This document shows positions 23,926 to 35,763 of a stretch of 64,000 nucleotides of DNA, piece after piece. A program made the translations under genes and the position numbers. Source of the stretch: Solea solea (taxonomy: Eukaryota > Chordata > Actinopteri > Pleuronectiformes > Soleidae); contig NC_081142.1 of the NCBI RefSeq assembly GCF_958295425.1, forward strand, positions 21,162,530-21,226,529. Direction: 5' to 3'. Within the stretch, counting starts at the first letter, position 1. Every line of letters begins with the position of its first letter. The notes beneath the pieces are model-generated. The model saw only the letters and a list, made by a program, of their open reading frames with translations. It was not told the origin of the DNA and did not search any database.

Positions 23926-24113
23926 CTCGGGAAATAGCGGGCGCGGAGAAGGCTGCGATTGTCGCGGAGGAGACGGACATCGACGCCGAGGAGGCGAACG
24001 TGGCGGTGGCGCTGCTGCCGCCGCCGACCGCGGAGGAGTTAGACCTCAACAGAGGAGTGACTGATCTGGACGCCACGGCCAGGACTCCTGAGATAGAACC
24101 CACAGAAAACAAG
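23926..24113 (+). CDS. nos1ap: nos1ap coding exon C: linker with AEETDID and RGVTDLD motifs
   Basis: Encodes 62 residues after a split Ala codon. Landmarks shared with mammalian NOS1AP are GAEKA, AEETDID and RGVTDLDA. Between them is an Ala/Glu/Pro-rich stretch (EEANVAVALLPPPTAEELDL) that differs from the mammalian sequence I recall. The exon is GC-rich compared with its flanks. The acceptor chosen is CTCAG ending at 23925, in frame with exon B (phase 1). A second AG at 23936-23937 is also phase-compatible and would remove four residues. The donor is GTAAAT at 24114, phase 0. This region is a linker between the PTB domain and the coiled coil; no fold is predicted. Confidence 0.95.
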
Positions 24114-24386
24114 GTAAATCACACTCTGAAAGTCTGAAAGTTAAGTTAGAATCACTAGAAATGACAGTGTCCGCGGGTCTTGAGGGTGGGTCTCAAGCCT
24201 CTCTTTTCCATGATACACCTTGACCTTGCTTGTGTTTCCTAACATCGGTTTCCTGGTCAACTCTCATTGGTTATTGCGGGGGTTCTGCTCACGCACATCG
24301 AACCAGACTCAAATCAGAAGACACCCATGATTGTTGAAGGGCCACGCAGGGACCAAAATATGGCCAATTATTCTCTCGTGTTGGTA

Positions 24387-24708
24387 CAGTTGTGTTCAAA
24401 ATAATAGCAGTGTTTTTAAACAGTCAAAACATGAAGAAAAATGTATACATTTTTTAACTACTTTACAGAAAATGAAGAAAAATGAATAATCGGCTGTTCA
24501 AAATAATGGCAGTGTATGCATTTTTCTTTAACTGAAATATTTATTGTATAAACTGAAAAATCTTTAGGATATAGTATTCCCATGAAATTTGGATTTAGAA
24601 TATACTGTAATGTGCAGTGTTCCCAATGCATCGAAATACAACTTATTATAAGGATTTTGTGCTTTATTCACGTTTTTAAACACACTGCTATAATTTTGAA
24701 CACAACTG
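24387..24708. mobile_element. Tc1/mariner-type MITE
   Basis: Starts CAGTTGTGTTCAAAATAATA with GCAGTG and ends with the reverse complement (CACTGC, then TATAATTTTGAACACAACTG). It is flanked on both sides by TA (24385-24386 and 24709-24710), the target duplication of Tc1/mariner elements. The 322 bp are non-coding, so it is non-autonomous. An internal GTTCAAAATAATGGCAGTGT at about 24497 repeats the terminal motif. Confidence 0.88.
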
Positions 24709-24794
24709 TATGTGGTAAACAAAGAGCAACAATAGAGGACATCCAGCATGTTTGCTTTTCCTTCATGGCATTTGACAACCTTTGTTTGGTCGAA

Positions 24795-25600
24795 GGCTGC
24801 AGGCTGCGAGGAATAATGCAGTTTTTCCCCCAAATCAGTGGACTGCAGTGTTCATTGCTCCTCCCTGTACTTAGTGCCCCAATGAAAGGCTGGCAAAACC
24901 TGTGACTTTGGAAAAGGCTTTGCTGGAATTTTGGACTTTGAGGGTAAAGATAGAGAGAAAAGTGAAAATGTTGCTTTTGTCCTATTGAGGGTCCGGGTTA
25001 ATACACTCTTTCTTTGGTCCACTGATTCGGATGACTTTCATTCAGGAGGGGTGTAAAATCTCAGTCTATCACTTTATATCTCTCTGTATCTGAAGAGCTG
25101 AAAAGCTGAATGTGTGACGTTGAAATCTCGTTGGATTTGACCTGAACATGTTTTTCAAAGACCGGAGGCTGTAATGGACTGCTGTTTTTGTGCTTGGTGA
25201 CCAAATGGAAGGCTGTTAAAAACTGTGACTTTCATTGACTCTTCTCAACATTTGATAATGGCAACACACAATAGTTCCCAAGTGGAAAGTAGTAGTTTGG
25301 AAAGGCTGAAAATGTTGGACTTTGAGGGAAAGGATAGACAAAAATATGTGAAGATCCTCTTTAGGGTCCAGGTTAATACGCTCTTTCTTTGGCCCACTGA
25401 TTTGATTTGAATGACTTTCATTCAGAAAGGGATGAAATGTCAGTCGGTCGCTCTATAAAAGTGACCGCTATCTGAAGACCTGACAAGCTTCAAGCTCTCA
25501 AAGAAAATGCTGAATGTGTGACTCTCTAATCTGTTGAATGTTGTCGCTCTTCTTATGTCACAGACTTTTTTCAGCCGTTCAGTTTAAAGGCCGGAGGCTG
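24795..25600. repeat. diverged local tandem duplication, period about 375-405 bp
   Basis: Two units share an ordered series of phrases. AAGGCTG is followed by AACTGTGACTTT or AACCTGTGACTTT, then TTGGACTTTGAGGG, GGTTAATAC (24996 and 25371), CTCTTTCTTTGG, ATGACTTTCATTCAG, CTGAATGTGTGAC (25106 and 25510) and CCGGAGGCTGTAATG. Divergence and small indels make it an old duplication. No open frame is conserved between the units. Confidence 0.75.
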
Positions 25601-26899
25601 TAATGAAAAGATTTCACAGGTGCACCCAGAAACACCGTGTTATTTTTGATTCCATTTGATGTTGGGTCCTTTAAATAAAGCACTTAATGGGAGCTTTCTT
25701 TGAAAAGTAACTCACATATAAAGCAGGGAACTTTTCTTTTTTAGAGTCACTTAACGTAATTAGTTATGTGGTTTATGGGTATTTAGTGAGTACCTGAATT
25801 GCTGCAAATCTGGAGTTTATTGTCACATAAAATAGTTTTTAAAATGAAAGGAGGTGGACAGTGGATGTGCTCACCGTGAACTCCAACATGCCAGGTTCGC
25901 GTCCAGCGGTGGGACTTTATTGCAAGTCATTCCCTCCTTTTAATTCTCTGTGTCCTGTTTGCTGAGCCAAAGGCACGTAAACAAACCTTGAAGTAAACAC
26001 ACTGTTCACACATTAAGTTTTAGAGTTTGCGGTAAATGGGAGAAAGAAGAGAAGACAGGGGGAAAAAAAGTTTGGGTTTGGAAAACTGGCAAGAAAGTTA
26101 AATATCTGTCATAAAGGTGGATTTCCAGTGTTTACGCAAGCCTTTGAAATGTTCTATTTTCATGGCTTTGAGGCTTCCAAGGCCTCCATTTAGACTTATT
26201 CCCCCGGCCATGTTTAAGTTAAAATAACACGCTCTTATCCACTAGGAAAGTCCAGTAACATAAAGCCTGTGTGGAAAGATATGAGCTCTCTGTCGGTCAG
26301 TGTCCTGCTTCTATTCAGAGGCTGTCGGCAGGATGACGGCAGCTGAGCTCCCAGACTACTGTGCTGCAGTCGTCCACTTCACCATGTTTGTGTTTGTTTT
26401 TTTCATGTGCAGCCTCTCAGTGTGACAGATTCTGATGAGACCTTCTGCTCCCTGGGCTGTGGAAACTCGGCAGTAATCGACCTAACTGTATATACTTGTA
26501 TTTGTGTCCTCTTTTCTGGCATAAACACTGACCTTGTCTGGCCGGGAGAGCAAAAAAACTGGTCCGAATGAGGCAGAACCTAATTTCTGAGGAACTCGTG
26601 AGGTTAAGGTTACAGATAAAGCTTTGTCGTGCGTGTGTACAAGTGTGTGTGAGCACGGCGGCTGTGGCTCAGGTGGCCGAGCAACACACAGGCTGGGATT
26701 TACAGTCATTTGCAGAGGAGTGACTGTGTACTTGATTGAGGCAGCATAAGGAGGACACTGCATGATGGAGGGCAGAGAACGAGGGGATACAGGGGTGATG
26801 TTTACTTACTGATTATTACTTTTTTTATTTCGAGATGGCAACAACATTCAGTTTTTTTTATTTTTTTTATTCTCCGGGTGTTGTGAAGGCGGAATATTG

Positions 26900-27363
26900 T
26901 GTTTTGTTAAAGCAATACGGTGAAATGATTGGTTTTCACAGATGGCAAGATGCTACCTTGCCCCATAAATGTCAGTATTCCCTGACTCTCCAGAAATGAT
27001 TGCATGCACATAAGTGAAATACCTCTAAGAAGGGGTTTGTCCTGAACGTATGTGTTTGGCGTTTGATTTCCTGTTGTCGCTGCTGCTCCTGGTTTCAAAA
27101 CGTAACAAATGCACACCCTGGCTGGTTTGTCCTGTTTGTACAAAATTGAAGCCGCTATAGACAAACCCGAAGAGCTGATTTTGTGTTTCGCCATCATTTC
27201 AGCTAACCTGGCTGTAGCATTTTGTAGCTGAGAGGTCTGGATATTAATTCAAATTGTAGGCCTACTCAGTAGCAACAGACTTAAGAAATACTCCCAAAAG
27301 TACAAGTACTCCACAGTGAATTACAGTAATGTGAGTAGTTGTAGTTATTTACCTCCACCACTG
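26900..27363 (-). mobile_element. DNA-transposon relic ending in CAGTGGTGGAGGTAAATAAC
   Basis: Read on the minus strand from 27363, the sequence CAGTGGTGGAGGTAAATAAC leads into an activator-like region with TACTTGTACTTTTGGGAGTA, a terminus I recognise from fish DNA transposons. An open frame of 96 codons follows (27197 to 26907, beginning MMAKHKISSSGLSI); I do not recognise it. The other end was not found; DNA up to about 27900 may belong to the same repeat. Confidence 0.4.
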
Positions 27364-28538
27364 ATTAACTCAGCTACTTGACATTTACATTGTGGTCATT
27401 AGGTTGCCCTAGTTAGAGAAACTTACGTCATATTATACAATAACACCACATTGAGTTATTAATTTACTCAGTGCGACCGCGGCAGCCTTAATAGAGGCGT
27501 CTAACGTGGGCTAGCTAAGCAGTGTTAGCTTAGCTGGCATTACTTTTTCACTGTGTTAAGCTAGGTAGCCGCATGCTATTCATGGTGAGATTGACGACGG
27601 TTAACCAAAACTTGCCATGCTGCTGCTGTCGGGGGAAAAAAGTCCCCTCTGTTAATATTCTTCATCCACTTCTGGCGAACATCTTGGTCCTCTGCACGCC
27701 CAGGGAATCAATGTCGCCCGTACGGCCTCAGACAGGGGCACTCTTCATGAGGTAAAGATTTGTGTAGTTAGCGTTCAGTTTCTTTCCAAAGTTGATGTTT
27801 CCCACTGCTGTTGATTGCCGAGAACTGCACAGGTTCTTCCCGACTTCCTAGACATCGTTGTCAAAAGTAATGCTGCATAAAAAGTACACGTAAAAGTAGA
27901 ACATTTCATAACAACACTTATGACATTGAATCGTGCGCATACTGGAGGGAGACGCCACCGCAGCAATGGCGGCTTGTTTACTTCTGGTTCTTGGCCGGAT
28001 TCATCTATAGAACAAGGCTCTTGCCTTATGAACATAAATGTAACACTTTTTTTTTAACAAATTAAAGTCTAAGATGCAACATTTCCTATATTACAAACAA
28101 AATGCATCGTTCTCTCACATTGTGTGTTGAAAAATACATTCAAACTGTATTAGTGAGCACTACACCTGTACTACAATAATCCAATGGGAGCGGTTAATTC
28201 TAAAGTGATTATACACAAGGGTAGTACATTCAAAACTTCTATTTCTGCCTTTTAAGACACCTCATTTTAATTTAAAGACATTTAACCAGGTCCATAATCG
28301 GCGTCTTGATAAAGTGATGAAGTGGCCTGAAGGCCTCAGTGTGCTTTAAAGTGCTCACCGTGGATTAAAAACCTGGGATCTGATTTTCTCTCCATTAACG
28401 TGTTCAGAAATGATAAGACGTCTGATGACCCATTTCACATCTGAAGCTCGCTGAAGCGTTAAAACCAACAACACTCAAAAGCAGGTACACACAAATCGGC
28501 GAAAATAATTAAACAAGTCAGCCGTGTCAGACAACAAA

Positions 28539-28565
28539 GCTGCTGCTGCTGCTGCTGCTGCTGCT
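28539..28565 (+). repeat. (GCT)9 trinucleotide repeat
   Basis: Uninterrupted GCT units inside the exon C-D intron. It reads as poly-Ala in an open frame at 28524-28739, which has no other gene-like character. Confidence 0.9.
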
Positions 28566-29486
28566 TACCTGAAAAACAAATCATTGCATCAGCATCCATC
28601 ACTGAACATTTTCATGCAGAGAAGCTGTTGCCTGAAACGATGCCAGTTTAGGAAAACACATTTGCAGCGTTTGCCAAACTTTCTTCTCACCCAAAGTGGA
28701 TTACAGTGTGTATCAGACAGCGTCTCGCACTGTTACTGAAACTGTTACTTCTTACTCGAAAACCAGGCCTGAGTTTACTAAGCTTTTCAGTCAAAACGCC
28801 AATGAGAACACTCGTCATGTCAGGCTACAGGTTCAGAAACCAAATGAACCTGTTCAATCACACCAGAGCAGGAGTCTCTCTCTATCAGACGAGATCTGCT
28901 CCCTCCTTTAACGTGAGAGTTACGAGACTTTTCATTACAGATCCTGATTGAAAGCAACGTGGCGTGAAATCACTGAAACAACGAGCTCCCAGCGATGACC
29001 TCTATTCTCATGTCACTGGGAGAACAAAAAAAAGTGTGTAGCAGTTTGTGTGGCCGCTTTCGCGCACATGTACGTTATTATACGTGTCCTGTTTCAGTTT
29101 TTTTGTTTTTTTTTCTTTCCCTATGTGACAAATTAAAGGGGGGAATGTGCAAGGGCAAGTGGGGGGGCTGGAGAGAAAGATACATGTGCGACGCATCTGT
29201 GTTTGCTTTTGCTTGTATGTTCCCGAGCATGAGGGGATCTGATCCACTGCAGGCCTCCTCTGGAAGCTCATGAAAGGGAAAGCAGTGTTAAAGTTCACTC
29301 TCCTGCTGTCGGCTCTCCTCAGACTGACAAATCCCTCAGTGTCCTGTGTAAAATAAAAAAATCTTCACAAGCTTTACTTTGAAAAGACTTGCCTGCAGGA
29401 TCACAGAGGAAGGCAGAGAGATTGGAAAGACAAAAGTCACAGTTTGAAGGTAACTTAATCGTACATATACCAGAGTGCCACGCTGT

Positions 29487-29522
29487 TTATTTATTTATTT
29501 ATCTTATTTATTTATTTATTTT
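29487..29522 (+). repeat. (TTTA)n tetranucleotide repeat
   Basis: TTTA units with one TCTTA interruption in intronic DNA. Confidence 0.85.
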
Positions 29523-29684
29523 GTTGGGGTTCTTTTTTTGGCGAGACAGACGGTAATCGATGGTTTTAATAAAAAGCAACGGTGCCAGAAACGAAAATGT
29601 CAACGCTGATTTTCAAGCATCCAAAACTAGACATTTTCCTTTACATCAGTTTTTAAGCTCCTGTTCAAACGCAGACCTCAGTGC

Positions 29685-29727
29685 GCGCGCGTGTGTGTGT
29701 GTGTGCGTGTGTGTGTGTGTGTGTGCG
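29685..29727 (+). repeat. (GC)n(GT)n compound microsatellite
   Basis: GCGCGCGC followed by interrupted GT repeats to about 29727. Other (GT)/(CA) tracts in the window include 2168-2188, 2240-2266, 5371-5386, 17920-17941, 30417-30440, 31266-31290, 34150-34184, 35098-35120, 36388-36412, 38606-38628 and 55420-55447. Confidence 0.9.
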
Positions 29728-31244
29728 AGAGATTTAAAGGGAAGGTTGTGCAACAAAGCTTTGATGGAGTTTTTTTTTTTTTTTTTTGCCTCTGGCCCAC
29801 TCTCAGATGCTGTCAGACAGGTGTAAACACTCTGATCTCTGAAGGTATTGCTATGGGCAGCTCTCCACTGTCGGCACTCCTACTCTCACTCCACTCCACA
29901 CCCCACACACACACTCACATCACATCATTAGTTTACCTCAGTTGGCCCAGACCTGAAATTACAAACACACAGTTGAATAGGAATAATGGGCTTTAGGTAG
30001 AGGAGCCCAGAAGGTCAGAGTATCTCACTACAGCCAACCTCCAACCGAAAAACAAAAGGGATGCTCTGAAAACACCCCCATTAGCACTTGGTACTTTCCC
30101 CCTGATGAAATTAACCATAGACTGTATGAAATTACCACGGCAAAAAAACGATCAGAATTTTGGTCGAGCCAGAACATATCGACCAATAAATCGACCAGTC
30201 GACTAGGAGTTTACAGCCCTACTTTACACAATAGCAAACATTGAGAAAAACACATTAATTCAGCAAGAAAAAGCTGATCTGATGTTTGCTCCTGTGTGGC
30301 CCCTCGCTCAGTCACACAGTCGTTTCATCCCCCTCGCTTCCTCAGACGACGGTTCTCTCTGGCGCATCTAAAATAATGATATTGTTGCCTCGATCTTATA
30401 GCCTGTACCTGGCTTGGGTGTGTGTGTGTGTGTGTGTGTCTGTCTGTCTGTAGTGCCGTGAAGCAATGTATGTTTCTCTTCAGACCTGAGACTTCACAAT
30501 ACCTCCTGATTCTCAGGACTACTAAGGATACTCAGGACAAGATCAGGCAGCCCTGATCTTGCAAAATTCACTCCGCTAACAGACAGTTGAGGAGGTGAAA
30601 TAAAATGAAAGAAGTGAAGACATTTAACCATCACAATGACTCTGAAGCTGTTAAATTAGAGTAAAAATCCTGCATAGTTCTGCTATAATAATGAAAGGAC
30701 TCCTTATTTACACTTATTTAAACAGGCTGCTGTTTAAATAATTAAAAGTGTGCCACTGGCTTTTAAAATGTAAACTGTGATTTACTGATGATCATCACCC
30801 TGATGAAGAGTTTGTGCAGTGCTATGGAATGTTCTTTATTTTCACTTATTACTGAGAGTGGTAATAATGCTTTTGTTTTTATGGCTGTTTTTCCTACTAG
30901 TTATTGTTTTGTCTTAATGACAGTTTAATTACTTGGTTTAATATATGAACGGTGCTGGGTTTGAGCAAATTAGTATGCAAATAGGGGAAAAAAACTTGCA
31001 CATAAAACTCCTGCAATGTTCTGCATTGCTGTAAACAAAGCCCCCGAAATACAGCATGTTTTTAGCTGTGAAGTAGGGAGGTTGTAAGCTCTCTCTCTCT
31101 CTGTTTCTCTGTGTTCTGCATCCTTTTATTGAACAGTGAACATCTACTTCTCCTCTGCTCTAAGTACATGTCTTTTGTTTCAGGGATTTAGCTATTTTTT
31201 TCTCTGGCTTTCTTCTTGGCAGCCTATAGGACAGAGACTTCTCT

Positions 31245-31460
31245 TTACACTAGTCTCTAGTCTTCACACACACACACACACACACACACCCTTACCTCTT
31301 ACCCTAACCTCAACCATCACAACGAAACACCTTATCCTAACCTTTAACCTATAAGCCTAACCCTAAAACTGCGTCTTAATCCTCAAAAAGCCGTGTAATG
31401 CCTGTGTGGACCAGCCAAAATGTCCTCACAAAGATAGGTTTGGTCCACACAGCTTATTTA
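31245..31460 (+). repeat. CCCTAA-containing interspersed repeat, second copy
   Basis: It has CCTAACCTCAACCATCACAA, AAGCCTAACCCTAAAACTGC, TTAATCCTCAAAAAGCC and the terminal-like phrase AATGTCCTCACAAAGATAGG. Same family as 17035-17250, 39885-40005 and 40730-40810. A (CA)13 tract is embedded. Confidence 0.6.
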
Positions 31461-31739
31461 AGACACACACACACACACAATGGCAAAAACAAATGCATCA
31501 TGTTGACTTTCCACTCACTGAAAAAAAATCAGTGGGTTTGTGCAGGATTTTTTTTTGCTGACTGGTTTCCAATTGAAGGACGGTACTTCTTTTTTCTTGA
31601 AAGCCTTGCAGATATTACAAATCTAACTCAATGTGACGTTTGAAACTGTGACTGTAGATACAGCTGAGTCACTGCAGGCTTCACCGGGATGATCAGACTT
31701 AAGTTTGGCTGAACATTGGTGGCATATAATAATGCCCAC

Positions 31740-32060
31740 GACTGACTGACGGATGTACATAGACTATAGGCCTACGCATGCAGAACAACCATCCAGTCTT
31801 AATTTATAGCAGAACAACAAGTGAAGCAAGAGAGAGCAAGTGACAGGCAAAGGAAAATGTCTCACCAATGAAAATATCCAAAGCTGCAGAGCGTGCTGCG
31901 AATCAATAAAAGAGGACGCCGTCATGGGCGAAGACGCTCTTACAAGTTGCCCTCCCATCTTGAGCTGTGTCAGCACGTTCAGTCCTTGAATTTGATGGAG
32001 TTGGTCCTGGACAAATCCTTGAATTTGATGTCAACCAAGGAATTCAGACAACTGTCCAGT
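31740..32060 (+). repeat. dispersed repeat with BED-finger-like relic, copy 1
   Basis: Shares with 37770-37915 and 47140-47320 the ordered phrases GCGAATCAATAAAAG, GGACGCC or GGACAC, GGGCGAAGACGCTCTTACAA, CCCTCCCATCTTGAGCTGTG, TGTCAGCACGTTC and TTGATGTCAACCAAGG. In the plus frame the order C-x2-C, I-K-x-D, M-G-E-D-A-L-T-S resembles the N-terminal zinc finger found in hAT-derived proteins, now frame-shifted. The class assignment is tentative. Confidence 0.55.
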
Positions 32061-32837
32061 TCTGTATACTCATTACAAGTACATAAACAACTGAAGCCAA
32101 ATGTACTGTTTGTCTATAATATGAAATAAGCAGCGTACGATGTGTTCAAGTCTCCACTGGGTCTAACGATCCCACACATTTCCACTTCCACACGTGGCCT
32201 TTGTCTCCCTCTGTTTACGCCTCCGTCGCTTGTATTTCCACTCCATTACCTCCACTCCGTACTGTGCTGACGTTCAAAATCGTCTTTTTTTTCTTTTTTT
32301 TTTTTCCAAACACAACAATGATTTCAGCGGGAATGGAACATTCCGCTGCGAAGGTCCATAATATCTCAGAAGAAAAGACCTTCTGAAAATCATCCAGGCT
32401 CTGACTCAGCAAAAAAAAAAAAAAACCTTGAAGAAAGGGGAGCAGCATATCAAAGTGTAGAGTGCAAATATATCAGTTATTTACATATTTAAATGTAAAA
32501 ATTAGGTTTAGGTTATACTGAGAAACACAGAGAGAGTGGTGTTGGTGTTTAGTGGTTTTAAAGTAACAGACAATTTTGTTTTATATTTAAAAGTTACATG
32601 TGCGTCCTGCAGCTTTGACTTTAAATCATGCTGCTGAATGTCAGCAGTCAGCAGGAGAATGATTTCACAGTTTCTTATGTGAAGAGTGTGAAATATACAT
32701 GCGAAAGAAAAACAACAACAAGCCCCCGTCAGACGGTTCAGTCCCTCATGTTGCTGTTGAAATTGAAAATAGCCAGTGGGCAAAATGGAAATTGAACGAC
32801 AGCACAGCTGTGCTACATACTCTTGTTTCCCAGCAGC

Positions 32838-32868
32838 ATATTATTATTATTATTATTATTATTATTAA
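32838..32868 (+). repeat. (TTA)9 trinucleotide repeat
   Basis: Uninterrupted TTA units in the exon C-D intron. Confidence 0.9.
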
Positions 32869-33149
32869 GTGAGGCCTTGTTTATTGAAAATTTGATGTCA
32901 ACAGTTTTTTTTTTCGTCTGTTTTTACCTGTTACCCGATTCACCAAAAAACCCACTCCATAACAAGAAAACACTTTTTGTGAATCACAAATGAACTGGCA
33001 TTTGCGAAGAAAACCAGGTTCTCGCTAATAAAGTTTTAAAAGACACACAGTAGAGCAATAAGATAATTTGCTCTCTCATCATCCTCCTCTTCCTCACATA
33101 TACTTCACACACTCGTAAAGTTAGATTAAGCCCAAGCTTAGAATGCTGG

Positions 33150-33480
33150 GGACTGATTGTTATCCTTCAGATTATTATGATATCCGTGGCTTGAAAATGC
33201 GATATCGGCATAGTACCCGGACCCGTGTGTTGCTCAAGGGCTCTATAGCGCCCCCACCCCAAGGTGAAAACAGAGGCAAAATTCCCGAAACTTGGTGGGA
33301 AGATATTATGCACCAAGACGAACCAAAAGTCAACCGCGACCATGGCCTCAACTCAACAGGAAGTTGGCCATTTTGGCAATTTGCACACTACCTAAATGAG
33401 TTGGACACATCAAAGGCGGATAATCGTCATAAGGTTTTGCGGATTCAAAAGTGAGGTGCTGCACTCCCCGACTCCCACCC
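33150..33480. repeat. probable dispersed repeat (TATAGCGCCCCC family)
   Basis: The phrases TATAGCGCCCCC, CCCGAAACTTGGTGGGAAGA and ACAGGAAGTTGGCCATTTTG are ones I recognise from a dispersed repeat common in fish genomes. The 103-codon plus-strand frame at 33143-33454 is a product of that repeat and has no family I know. Confidence 0.5.
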
Positions 33481-34184
33481 CAGTTTGAGAACCATGTGCT
33501 TAGATAAACAAACCTACCTGAAAACAGCCTCACAGAGCACATAATATTAATGCCTTGTCGTTCAGTAGCAATGATTTGGCTGCCATCTTCTGCGTGACTT
33601 GACTCACCGACAGACAGAGCTTGTCATTTATTTCCCGCGTGATGATTTGGGGGGTAATACAGATAAAATACACTTGACGTGTATTAAAAGAAATTGTTCT
33701 TGCACTCGGAGCTCAATGGCGACATTTTTTACTCGACGCTCACACTCATGTAAAGACTCGACTATTATATAATGACTGTAATTTGAGTCGATCTTGAAGG
33801 CGTTTTCCCTCCACCCCTGAGGCCTTGATACGGCTCTACATCTGTAGCTCAGGCTGTTAACAGTGAGAGAACACAGACCACGTCTAACCTTTTAGTGTTT
33901 TATTGTGTATGTGCATGTGTGAGTGTGGGAGGGAGCGAGGGAGCGGCGTGTTTGACAGACACATGGCGACGAGTGTAATCACAGCTGCAGGAAGAGAAAT
34001 AAAGACTTCCTGTGTCCCGTCTCATCTGTCTTTAGTTTCCTCTCCGTCTCTTTCTCTTTCTCCTCCCTTTCTCTCCATTAGTGAATATATGGAGAGGCTC
34101 AAAGATGAAGACAGAGTCTGCCTGCCTGCTAAGAACCTGCATTAGTGTGTCTGTGTGTGTGTGTGTGTGTGAGTGTGTGTGTGT

Positions 34185-34203
34185 GGGGGGGGGGGGGGGG
34201 GGG
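34185..34203 (+). repeat. poly(G) run after (GT)n
   Basis: A homopolymer of 19 G directly after a (GT) tract. Its length is uncertain because such runs are hard to assemble. A second run of 18 G is at 56849-56866. Confidence 0.8.
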
Positions 34204-34589
34204 CGGTTGGATGGTAATAGCTCACTTTCCCTCAGGCAGACCAGACCGGAGCAGTTATTGTGAGGTATTTCAGCAGCAGATAGTTTTTCTCCATCTTCTT
34301 AAACTCCCCCCCCGCGGTCTGAGTCCTCTCCTCTGTCTCCCACGTCTTCTCAATTAGCTTAACTGTAGTAAACTCTCCTAGGATTCGGTGGGTGAACAGA
34401 AATGAGTTGTTGTTTCTCAGACTTGGCGGTAAACACAGACACAGGGAGACGATAGGAGTTATTGAACATTCAGGCCGTCATTCACAAACTAATGCATCGT
34501 CTACGCACGCCAAACCAACCAAACCTTACAGAAATGATACTGTCTAAACTCCAGATTATGTTTTTGTACATTTGTACTACAAATCTGTG

Positions 34590-34700
34590 GATTCATTTAT
34601 TGATTCGTCGATGAGTTGTTTGGTCCATAAAATGTCCCAAAACGTTGAAAAATTAGAAGACAATGGTCTTAAATTGTCTTGTTTTGCCCACAAAATTGTA
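34590..34700. mobile_element. relic of the 21702-22760 hAT family
   Basis: The phrases ATTGATTCGTCGATGAGTTG and TTGGTCCATAAAATGTC match the subterminal part of that family. Both termini are missing. Confidence 0.45.
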
Positions 34701-34984
34701 ATGATTCCATAAAACCAGACTTGTTTTCATTAAAAAACAAACAAACATTAACAATAGATGAATCATTGCGGCCTCGCACAGATCCGTGCGAGCTCGCGTC
34801 TCTGAAATATGCGACTCATTTACACGTGGTCTCAATGTGACAGTGATTTCTAAGCGCTTGTTTTTTGTTTTTTTTTCTTTCTTTTTGGCTCAAATGAGGA
34901 AAACGTGACGATAACTGATCCCGGATGGTAATGAATGTGGTTACGTTTTTAGAAAAGATCATGGTTGTTTCATCTTGGTGTCAT

Positions 34985-35032
34985 CATCCTCGCCGTTAAA
35001 AATGTAGGGGGACATTTTTAATGGCGAGGATG
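34985..35032. repeat. strong hairpin, 21-bp arms, 6-base loop
   Basis: The left arm 34985-35005 (CATCCTCGCC then GTTAAAAATGT) and right arm 35012-35032 pair with a single G:T-type mismatch across the loop AGGGGG. The flanks do not extend the pairing. It could be a small fold-back element or a transcribed hairpin. I recognise no known microRNA in it. Confidence 0.8.
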
Positions 35033-35445
35033 TCTGACGCAAATATTCTAAAGTTTGGTCTTGAACTGTCTGCTTCAGTACATCTCACCCCCCCAAACAC
35101 ACACACACACACACACACATTTGAAATCTTGATATAAATGATACCATATGAAACCATTGGTTCACTAAAACATAACATTCCAACACTTCACGTTTTATTC
35201 TCTGTACATAATTGACAATTAACATTTTCCATGGTTTGCAATAAATAAATAAATAAAGAAAATTCTGGGAGACCAAGCTGCTCCTGATTAAATCTAATGA
35301 GTGTGGGCGTTTCCCTCTCTGATTAGTCGTAATCGTGCTGGAAGAACGGAAACTGTGCTGAACGCAGGATGGATAATGAATTCCGTGGTCAAGGACGATC
35401 TGCTACAGTTCCTGTAAGCAGACACACGCAGCCCCTATTATATGG

Positions 35446-35763
35446 GGATGGGTGGTGGATCAGTGGTAGAGCGACTTGAGTATTAACCGGAAGGTTGAGG
35501 GGTTTGATTCCCCGCTCTACCACTTGCTGATGTGTTCTGGCAGCATGTGAAGGGGTATGAAAGATGTTGTCTTTTTCATTTATGCATTTATGTCATTTAT
35601 TACCTGAACCAACTAAAAACTCTTTACTTTTTTATCTTATTATGTTTTATTTTTTGTTTCTGAGTGTATGAGTGAATGGGTGCATGGCAAACACTGTAGT
35701 GTAAAGCAGTTTCAAGGAGTCCTCAAGACTAGAAAAGTGTTAAATACGCACCATTTACCATAT
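35446..35763 (+). mobile_element. tRNA-derived SINE
   Basis: The head at about 35455-35523 has a tRNA-like A box (TCAGTGGTAGAGCG) and B box (GGTTTGATTCCCC) and ends GCTCTACCAC. The body continues with CAGCATGTGA, GAGTGAATGGG, GTAAAGCAGTTT and the tail CAAGACTAGAAAAGTGTTAA with ACCATTTACCA, in the order typical of a very common fish SINE. It is not a tRNA gene: the head is diverged and fused to the SINE body. A 3' fragment of the same family is at about 48585-48688. Confidence 0.85.

Noticed and set aside
35448..35523. tRNA-like sequence with A and B boxes
   Set aside because: It is the head of a tRNA-derived SINE: the SINE body and tail follow directly, and the cloverleaf is diverged.
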